DNA of 64,000 nt, taken from assembly GCA_000467715.1 (NCBI GenBank), contig AJFK01001064.1:78442-142441 (forward strand). Reading direction: 5' to 3'. Origin of the DNA: Hysterium pulicare CBS 123377 (Eukaryota; Ascomycota; Dothideomycetes; Hysteriales; Hysteriaceae). Below are positions 56,614 through 64,000 of this stretch, piece after piece. The notes below the pieces were generated by a model. It saw only the letters and a program-made list of their open reading frames with translations. It did no database searches and was not told the origin of the DNA. Both the position numbers and the translations under genes were made by a program. Positions within the stretch are counted from its first letter, which is position 1, and each line of letters begins with the position of its first letter.

Positions 56614-57379
56614 TTATAGCTCTTTGGCTTCAGTATTTGGTGTCATTTAGGGTGTGCTTGAAATTAGCTAGATTCCCCAAATGCATTGGAGTCTTGCGTA
56701 ATGATAGGAAGTGTAATTAGGCTCGTGCTGACATAATTTGGTGCCATAAGCTTCCACAGATCAATCAGACTCTGGGAAAAGCTTCAAATCCAGTTCGCGT
56801 CCTCAAGTAGACCCATGATATATTGGAGTGAGTTGACTGTGTTTTGAGGAGGTTAAGAAAAGGGATTTTAGGAAACTAGCAGGAGAGAGGCCGAGCTATA
56901 GCAAGGATCTTCGGGAGCTCGGGAGCTTGGCACCCCGTTGGCCATAGCTTCAATCCCGCAAAAACAAACCTCATTCATGACGCTTAGAAATCCATCCCCC
57001 TATCGCTTTGCTCGCCTCAGGTCATTGCGAATCTCCCTGTTTTTGTGATGTTATAAGTTAATTGCACACTCACTCCAGGATTACTCACTTCGTCCAAACA
57101 GCTTGTCAAATTCCTTGTACGTGAGGTGTTTCACTGACAGCTATAGCTCTTCCATCGGTTCCCCACCCTGGCACCATCTCACCATCCAATTGTCCGAAAG
57201 GTGTCTCAACAAACGAGTCCCTTGGTCACATCTTCCATTCCTAGATACCTCCTCTTCAATCCTTTGAAAGTATTCTCACGGCTTTTATATCCCCCTCCCT
57301 ACTTATTGTTACGTTCAGCTTTCCTTCTCAACCATCAACTCGATACACGCAATACTAAGAGATAGACACAACCATTAAA
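56614..57379. other. Intergenic / promoter of the AIF-like gene
   Basis: Pyrimidine-rich sequence at about 57270-57370 directly precedes the oxidoreductase start, as in many fungal leaders. No other feature. Confidence 0.4.
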
Positions 57380-58645
57380 ATGACCTCCGAAACAATCCTC
57401 ATCCTAGGCGCCTCTTTCGCTGGCATCGGTGCCGCTCACTATGCGCTCAAACACACCATCACAGCGCTCCCGAAGAAAGAAGGCACAACCTACAATGTGA
57501 CGCTCGTCAATCCCTCGAAGGACTTCTACTGGCGTATTGCCGGCCCCCGAGCCTGCGTCTCCAAAGACCTCATGCCACCATCCAAATACCTCTATCCAAT
57601 CGAACCAGCCTTCGCCAATTACCCCAAAGGCAGCTTCACATTCATCCAAGGGACTGCCACTACCGTGGATACCACCTCACGAACCGCCACAATAACAACT
57701 GCGTCGGGAGAACAGAAAGTAGCTTACATTGCGCTAGTGATTGCTACAGGCGTGAAGACCCCGGCACCCATCTTCACCCAACTCTCGACCACCGACACCC
57801 TCAAGTCCGACCTCGAAGCCTTCCAGAAAACCCTCCCCACCGCAACCTCCGTCGTCATTGGTGGCGCCGGCCCCGTAGGCGTAGAGACGTGTGGCGAGAT
57901 CGCCGAGTTCTTGAACGGATCTCCCTCATTCTTCGCCTCGAAACCCAAAAAGCCGAAAGCGAAAATTACGCTCGTCTGCGGTGATGCCAAGATGCTGCCC
58001 ATACTACGGGAGTCGCTGTCGAAGACCGCGGAGAAGTATTTAGCGGCGTTAGGCGCAGAGGTCGTATACAATACCAAGGTTGTGGGAACAACATCGTCAG
58101 AGGGAGGGAAGACAACAGTCCAGTTAAATGATGGCAAGACTCTCGAGGCAGACATCTACCTTGACTGCACTGGTGTAAGACCAAATACCACTTTCCTAGC
58201 TAAAGGCCTCCTTACCGACCGCGGCTTTGTCGATTGCGACAAAAAGACACTACGTGTCCCAACGGCCGGCGAACGCGTCTACGTCGTCGGTGATGCGGGC
58301 TCCTACACCCGCGGCGGCGTGATGGACATGTACGACGCTATCCCCGTAGCAATGACGAATCTCAAGACGGATCTCATTGCCCATGTCTCGGGCAAACCTC
58401 CCGGGCCGGACCGCACATACACCGCGAACCTCTCCGAACAACAGGTCTGCCCTGTAGGACGCGGTAAAGGCGTTGGAGCCTTCGGTGGCTTCGTAGTCCC
58501 GAGTGTCATGGTTTGGTTTATCAAGGGGAGAGATTATATGAGTAGTCAATTAGGGCCGGGTACAGTGGCTGGGGATAAATTCAAGAGCGAGGGGAAGTGG
58601 AAGCCGGCGATGCAGGTGCAGAGTAAGGTTGGCTTGAAGCAGTAG
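57380..58645 (+). CDS. AIF/AMID-like FAD-dependent pyridine nucleotide oxidoreductase
   Basis: Single exon of 421 residues. The N-terminal FAD-binding Rossmann fold is ILILGASFAGIGAAHYALKH. The block YWRIAGPRACV is typical of the fungal AIF-like/AMID group. LVIATGVKTPAP is the ATG motif. The NAD(P)H Rossmann fold is SVVIGGAGPVGVETCGEIAE near residues 160-180. The second FAD contact is RVYVVGDAGSY, the conserved GD motif. No mitochondrial presequence is evident, since the Rossmann strand begins at residue 5. Yeast Aif1 and human AIFM2 (FSP1) are relatives; the latter reduces quinones. The real electron acceptor is unknown. No redox-active CxxC is seen, which excludes thioredoxin-reductase type enzymes. 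Confidence 0.85.
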   Translation: MTSETILILGASFAGIGAAHYALKHTITALPKKEGTTYNVTLVNPSKDFYWRIAGPRACVSKDLMPPSKYLYPIEPAFANYPKGSFTFIQGTATTVDTTSRTATITTASGEQKVAYIALVIATGVKTPAPIFTQLSTTDTLKSDLEAFQKTLPTATSVVIGGAGPVGVETCGEIAEFLNGSPSFFASKPKKPKAKITLVCGDAKMLPILRESLSKTAEKYLAALGAEVVYNTKVVGTTSSEGGKTTVQLNDGKTLEADIYLDCTGVRPNTTFLAKGLLTDRGFVDCDKKTLRVPTAGERVYVVGDAGSYTRGGVMDMYDAIPVAMTNLKTDLIAHVSGKPPGPDRTYTANLSEQQVCPVGRGKGVGAFGGFVVPSVMVWFIKGRDYMSSQLGPGTVAGDKFKSEGKWKPAMQVQSKVGLKQ

Positions 58646-58850
58646 AGGATTTGTTGAATGTATGCTTGTTGGGAGATTGTTATACCTGGATATTGGGGAA
58701 GTGGCTTTGAGGGGAGAGCAAGTTCTGGCAATTTGCATTCAAGCATTATCAGAATTGGAATTGATAATCGGAGTAGTCTGTTCCTCGTATTAATAATAGT
58801 TCGAAATAAAACATTCTCTAAGATCCAGAGTCTTATCCTGCATGTGAAAA
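58646..58850. other. 3' flank of the oxidoreductase gene
   Basis: Nothing recognised before the repeat array. Confidence 0.4.
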
Positions 58851-59106
58851 AGTATTGCTTCGGAAATACTTCACATTTTCAACCGTTTCTCCAATGCCTC
58901 AGCGGAGTAAAGGCTGTAGAGAAGACTTGCGTCCTTAACGGTTACTCGAACCTGAAATACATACATTAGAAGCTCTGCTTTCAAAAGCCTTTATAAATTT
59001 ACTACGAAATACAACTCACAAAGATGTGGTTGGAAGCGTTGAGAAAATTTGCTTCTTGACATTCATTGTAGATCTTGAAAATCGTCTCGGAAGCAATGCT
59101 TCTTAG
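58851..59106. repeat. Degenerate copies of the palindromic GGAAGCANTGCTTCC repeat family
   Basis: Cores can be seen at 58851-58864 (AGTATTGCTTCGGA), 58921-58938, 58969-58985 (AGAAGCTCTGCTTTCAA), about 59033-59058 and 59090-59104 (GGAAGCAATGCTTCT, near-perfect inverted repeat). Spacing is less regular than at 1035 or 43126, ranging from about 48 to 70 bp. Confidence 0.5.
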
Positions 59107-59937
59107 AAGGTACGGGGGGTTGAGTTCATCGATATTTCTTTCCCATTTTGTAAGGTCTTCAAAATCTTTCAAACAGAATTGCTGTTGAATATAAGGACAC
59201 TAAAATGGGGAGTGGTTACTACACTCGCTGATTATATCTCCTCATACGCATCATCCCACCTTCTTTACCATTATTCACTTTTCCTATTTCTTGCTTATGA
59301 TTCCCTTAGGTGACGGGTATTCGCTCGATCTCTCTTGCTCCCAGTTTTCACTACCTAAGAGGAGAATATAACGATAGATGATGAATTTTTCTGCTAGCGT
59401 ATTTCCCATCACATACTGCGTACTAGTCAAAAGTTTAATAATTAGGGCAATTAACAGTCGCGGAAATCAACAATCATGGTGGTAGTCAATCACGGGGATC
59501 CAGTGATGTTGTTGTATCGGAACGATTTAAGTTATCCAATCAAGGTCCCCGATTGGGTAATGTGAGACCCGGTTGCGGCCCTCCAGAGCAAAGTGGATCT
59601 GACCTGTTTGGAACTCTTGTAGTTCCAGAGTCTGTACTTTTTACGGGCGTATCTAGACCCAATAAGATAGGGAAAAGTACGTGAGATAGAGCAGTTGTCT
59701 AGTTAAGACGCGTGACATATTCACTATGTTAAGATTAATCTAACTTTAGTACGTCCGTATACTATATAGCGTTTGAACTTGAGGGAAGCTTTTACTTGGC
59801 TGTTTTAAGGGGGCCTCTATCGCGCCGCCCAATAAATAGAGAGGTCCCTAGAGCTGATCAATCTACTTTTCATAATGGACTGTATGAATCCTCACGAACC
59901 GTTTTACTGTTTCAGGATGACTCCACGTACTCCTTTT
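59107..59937. other. Intergenic, AT-rich
   Basis: No gene supported. The sequence near 59937 is the 3' flank of the acetyltransferase gene. Confidence 0.4.
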
Positions 59938-61131
59938 TCAGCACCACGCATAGTGCTCGTTATTGAGCCATAGCGGAGCCGCTCCCGCCTCTCCATTTTC
60001 GTCGTACCACAGCCCACTGGCAATGCTGTCTTCCTCCCGTTCAACCACTAGATGCTTGATTCCGCTCTGGGTTATCATATCTTGAACCAACGGCGTAGGC
60101 TCCCATAGCTTGACATGATCGAGTTTCCACTCCGCAGCCTCAGCCTGAGCGGACTGCAAAACGGCCTTCAAGTAGCGCATTTGCTCGGTATGCTTCGGCT
60201 TTTGCATTTTCTTCTCTTCATCTGAGGGAAGCTTGTTTGCACTCTCATCACCTTCGACAACTAGTCGCAAAATGTAAAGCACGTTATTGGGTGATTCATC
60301 ATCTGGACGCCCATAGTAACGGTGCGTCCAAATTGCCCATATCTGGCTTCCTGGTGGTCCTGCGATTGCTCCTTTCGCATGCGGTACTTTACCGAAGAGA
60401 TAGTCAGTGGCAAACCTTTCCTTTTCAATATGCCAAAGCATGTGATTAAGATCCGGCAAGATCGTCATACGGGTTTTGACTCCTTCCGCTTTGGTCGCCA
60501 TGGCCTTTCGAATCATTATTTCGTCTCTTGCGCAGAGCTTTGCAAGGTCGTCGGACAAAATCTCTTTGGCTAAAGGTGGCTTTGGGATCTTCGAGGGCTG
60601 GAAGACGACATGTGAGTTGGTGGGATTGGGATGCCATCCTAGGTTTGCGTAATAGGTCTTGCCGATGTCCGAGTAGAGTATACTGCCAACACACCTAGCC
60701 TGCTCTGACTGCCACCTGTGAAGAACGTCGACCATTTCTCTCATCATTCGGGCGGCGTATCCACGACGCCTGTATGCTGGTTGGCAGAAGACACTAGCTA
60801 TGCCGTGGACGATAGTGTCGCTAACATTTCCCTCGGCATCACTTGTCAACGAATACTTCCGGAAGCTCTCGCATGAACACAGAATTGGGCGCTGATCAGG
60901 AGGAAGGCCCTTCTCGACCAGAACCCAGGTGCTCATCCCATTATCCTTCGCCAGCGGTACGGTCGTCAGAAACAGTGATTCTTTGAGATAGATTGATTTG
61001 GTCAGCGAGTCTTTCCATGAGGCCGAGGTGCTGGTCCAGATTTTGACGCATTCATCTGGAGTGGGATGTCTGAGCTCTAGATTGGGTGAATTACAGTCTG
61101 GTAAGATGTCAGAATCAAGCGGGGAACTCAT
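59938..61131 (-). CDS. GNAT-family acetyltransferase, LYC1-like
   Basis: Single exon of 397 residues, close in size to Yarrowia LYC1 (lysine N6-acetyltransferase of lysine catabolism). The N-terminal half is a GNAT fold: ELRHPTPDECVKIWTSTSAS, a strand STWVLVEKGLPPDQRPILCS, and the acetyl-CoA loop VFCQPAYRRRGYAARMMREM, with Q/R-x2-G-x-A in the expected place. TYYANLGWHPNPTNSHVVFQ is typical of the LYC1 group. The C-terminal half has no separate known domain (WAIWTHRYYGRPDDESPNNV, LKLDHVKLWEPTPLV-like) and ends GLWYDENGEAGAAPLWLNNE. Substrate assignment to lysine is by family resemblance only. No signal peptide. The start ATG is the first in frame. Confidence 0.82.
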   Translation of the reverse strand: MSSPLDSDILPDCNSPNLELRHPTPDECVKIWTSTSASWKDSLTKSIYLKESLFLTTVPLAKDNGMSTWVLVEKGLPPDQRPILCSCESFRKYSLTSDAEGNVSDTIVHGIASVFCQPAYRRRGYAARMMREMVDVLHRWQSEQARCVGSILYSDIGKTYYANLGWHPNPTNSHVVFQPSKIPKPPLAKEILSDDLAKLCARDEIMIRKAMATKAEGVKTRMTILPDLNHMLWHIEKERFATDYLFGKVPHAKGAIAGPPGSQIWAIWTHRYYGRPDDESPNNVLYILRLVVEGDESANKLPSDEEKKMQKPKHTEQMRYLKAVLQSAQAEAAEWKLDHVKLWEPTPLVQDMITQSGIKHLVVEREEDSIASGLWYDENGEAGAAPLWLNNEHYAWC

Positions 61132-62598
61132 GGCAAAAAAGTGAGATTTTTGAAAATGTAAAGATCGTCAGATATATAAGGGATAAGGCCCAAAGTGGGA
61201 GGCGAGAGTCTATTCGAGACGACGAGGCTATAGCTTGAGGATAACATCTATTTAGCCCACAATGTAGATGTTAGAGCGGTGAGGCATTACACTTTGAACT
61301 AGGGATTATTGGGAGAGGATAAGAGTTTTGGCACCCTGTGGTACACGATACCTTTTATTCCGACTGAACGCCGAGCCGCGCCGATCCTGTTGATTATACA
61401 TTAATAATTGTTCAGTTTTATATAATCTAGATCAGATGGTTATCCCCACGAAGAACTCTCGAAGTATGGAAAGTAATATATTTCATAAAGGCTACTATCG
61501 TACGCACTCACAATCCAATCTCCTTATTCCCTTTCCCCACCTAAATCGCATATTCTACCCTTCCTTCCCAAAGCCTCTCCCGCACAGCAAGCCGCGTAGC
61601 GACCTTCGCCAAGACCCGGTATCAACTGCCAGACAACCACTGCAACTCCTCAGATACTACTTAGGTGTGAGATATTTTACCAGAACGCAGGGCATGTTTT
61701 AAAGCGACGGAATCAGGTTGGACAGGGTTGGGAGACAAAGCAAGCGTGATTGTCGGTCTAGTTGCGGATTTTTTGGTCGCGCAAGAAAAGGGAGATCGAC
61801 ACTGGTGTTATTTCTTGGCTGCGATGGTTTCTAAGGGGAAGATGGTCTTGTCGGTAGAGGAGAATGAAAGTGGAGAATTGAAGCCGACGAAAGGGTGTCG
61901 TAGTGCGGGCTTGGTGGATGATGCGATGAGGAGCATTTCGTAAGGTAGGATGGAGAGGTCAGATATGAGAGTTGGGTTTGAGTAACCCATATGATCCGAT
62001 ATACGTAAACGATCTACGTCGGTAGTAAGTCCCTTCGTTCTTGAACTGGTATAAATTTTTGAATACGACGGCATGCGATCATACGGAGGGGCTAGGGATG
62101 CGCATCATGATTTCCCTTCTACTACCTTCTATAAATACACGCTTGCTACCATCATCAAAGGAGTAAAACAAGGCTTCATAACTGATACCATCAGCTCAAG
62201 TCATGTCAGATGCTGTCTTGGTCGAGAAATTCGACTTCCGAAGCCCGTTAAGGTTTGGATGAAAAAGGAAATCGGAGCACGCCAGGCGCTAAACATGCCA
62301 GACGGCAGAAGTGAAAGGACAATGACTGCCAGATGCATGCAAGTCTAATATGATAAGAAACAGGAAACGCAAAATCGTAGCCTCAATGGGGCCGGAATCG
62401 TAGCCTTAACAAACTTATGACGCCTTTTAGAGTCATCATTCATCATTCGTATTTAATTTCGTGTTTCATAAAGGTCCATCATAGGGGGGTATAAAGTGGT
62501 GATAAACACACGAAGAAGGGGTACGGGATAGAAAGGAGATGGAGAATGTTGAAGGTCTCTTCCTCTCACAGCACACCGTCATCATTATCCACCTTCCT
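61132..62598. other. Intergenic
   Basis: Plus-strand frames at 61436-61702, 61728-61943 and 62073-62348 are short and without domain content. Nothing else seen. Confidence 0.4.
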
Positions 62599-64000
62599 TT
62601 AGAAGCTGTCTCTTGACGGGGACCTTCTCCTCGTACTACCACGTCGCTTCCTGGCACTGCGACGATGGCCATCGGATTCCGAGTCGCTGTAGCTGTCCGA
62701 GGATTCTTCATCACGTCGGCGACGGTCTCGTTCCCGATCTCGATCTCGGTTTTGGTGACTGCTTTTGCGACGGCGCTCACCATCCTCATCCCTATCGTCT
62801 CGCTGGCTGCTTTTACGACGACGCTCGCTGTCTTCATCTTTATCATCTCGGTTTCTTGACTGTCCCGTTGATCGCGAGCCTTCTTTGCTGGTCCTATGTC
62901 TAGACGAGAAGAAAAGCGATCAGTACACCGGTCAACTTATCGAAATCTTCCTTTTCCAAATGCTCAAATCATACAGTACAACCCATCCCCGCATTAACAC
63001 GCACAATCACTTACTTCTCATGCCTCTTCTCCAATTCTCTTCCTCCAAGTCCGCCTATCGCAGCTCCTACCATAGTACTTAGTAAACCATGACCAAATTG
63101 ATTGCCAGCAACGCCTCCGGCTAACGCACCTGCAGTCGAAGCCGCTATCATTTTCTCCTCCGCATCCAGGTCCAAGGCTCCGAACCTATCGCGGATTTGA
63201 TCAGTTACACGGCTACGACTACGGCCGCCGCCAACTGACTTTGCTCTATGTTTGCCATCTCCATGACGGTGCTTTTTAGACCTTGAGGACGTGCTATCGT
63301 GGCGGCTTGGTGTGTCGGCGCCTGCAAATTGTGGAGTGGGGACGACGTAAGGGATGAGGGCCGGCTGAGAATTGGAGCGCTGTCGTTGGAAGGGTGGTGG
63401 GGAGGCGTATGGATTGACTGGTGGCATGTAGGCTGGTTGAGCAGGAGGGACTCCGGGGCTGGCATAATCGGCGGGGTTGTACGGTTGGTAACCTCCCGAC
63501 GGAGGAGCATAACCCCCTGATGGAGGAGCATAACCAGTCGGCGAAGGAGCATACCCAACCGGCGAAGGAGCGTAGCCTACAGGTGAAGGAGCATATCCCG
63601 TTGGTGGGCGGGTCGCGGTTGCAGAGGGAGGTGGAGATGGAGCATATCCACCAGCGGGAGTGTATCTCGCTGCTGAGGATGAGTGGGCTGTTGGCGCCCG
63701 CGCTGAGGAGGGCGGAACATATGGTTGTGGCTGAGGGGTGTTAGAACCGGACTGATGTAGCCTGGTCGCAAGAGGCGGATCGTAAGATGGAAAGAAAGCG
63801 GTCTGCAGCGGAGAACTGCACGACCGAAATGCGTTCAGAGTAGAAGACGTTCTAGAAAGTAGTGGAGTAGAAGAAGCCGAGATGAAAGATGGGGAATTTA
63901 CCTGAGCTGGGTATTGCTGTTGCTGGTACTCTGGCCTGACGGAAGAACCGCGACGGTCATGGTACTCATTTGCTACTGCCGCCCCAGTAGCGGCAGCAGC
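62599..64000 (-). CDS. Glycine-zipper protein with YAP(S/P) repeats and RD/RS-rich tail (5' truncated by window edge)
   Basis: Three visible exons on the minus strand: 64000-63902, 63730-63015 and 62899-62599. Introns 63731-63901 (171 nt) and 62900-63014 (115 nt) keep frame; 371 residues are visible and the N-terminus lies outside. The first part is Ala/Gln-rich (EYHDRRGSSVRPEYQQQQYP). Then come about six repeats of GYAPSP or GYAPPSG, and a linker NPYASPPPFQRQRSNSQPAL. A glycine-zipper segment follows (IAASTAGALAGGVAGNQFGH, GLLSTMVGAAIGGLGGRELE), which can form a two-helix membrane hairpin. The C-terminus is an Arg/Asp/Ser-rich tail (NRDRDRERDRRRRDEESSDS) ending RRRSPSRDSF. Fungal proteins with a glycine zipper and YAP-type low-complexity region are widespread but functionally unassigned. 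Confidence 0.78.

Noticed and set aside
62466-62846. 126-codon minus frame
   Set aside because: Out-of-frame reading of the Arg/Asp-rich last exon of the glycine-zipper gene.

Overview
The window is nuclear DNA of a filamentous ascomycete (Pezizomycotina). The evidence is short GT-AG introns of about 45-130 nt with CTAAC/CTGAC branch sites, a complete AreA/NIT2-type nitrogen GATA factor, a fungal DASH kinetochore subunit, a TRI12-type MFS pump and a Las17/WASP protein. The style of the hypothetical and F-box families fits Leotiomycetes/Helotiales, but that placement is an inference. Genes lie on both strands with no operons.

Layout. 0-6 kb: the 3' end of a Rec8-like cohesin kleisin, then an unusual orphan gene with a possible GIY-YIG-like motif between two degenerate repeat arrays, then a divergent pair (small membrane protein / DASH Hsk3). 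6-9.7 kb: no supportable gene. 9.7-13.5 kb: areA with a long pyrimidine-rich leader. 15-16 kb: DJ-1/PfpI gene. 16.4-17.6 kb: a decayed second copy of the orphan gene. 18.8-20.9 kb: seven-exon TRI12-family MFS transporter. 23.8-30 kb: CNL1-like coiled-coil protein, secreted CE2-like esterase, ferric-reductase-type oxidoreductase. 30-36.6 kb: gene desert with one frameshifted proline-rich gene. 36.6-38.8 kb: Las17/WASP. 40.2-40.4 kb: an extraordinary tRNA-Leu(CAA) gene. 40.9-50.2 kb: small hypothetical genes, a cupin protein and two conserved unknowns. 50.4-56.6 kb: F-box cluster, two members broken by single stops and one intact, interrupted by exosome RRP43. 57.4-64 kb: AIF-like FAD oxidoreductase, LYC1-like acetyltransferase and a glycine-zipper protein running off the edge.

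The outstanding observation is the tRNA-Leu(CAA) gene at 40194-40400. Besides the canonical anticodon-loop intron it carries two extra insertions, one in the D arm and one in the T arm. Both have spliceosomal-type signals (GT...CTAAC/CTAAT...AG), and their removal gives perfect D and T arms. A second theme is a dispersed degenerate repeat with a core near GGAAGCA-N-TGCTTCC, arranged with a period of about 64 bp at several places.

All exon-intron structures were derived by eye from splice consensus, reading-frame continuity and family knowledge. Multi-exon CDS coordinates give the full span, with introns listed in the evidence.
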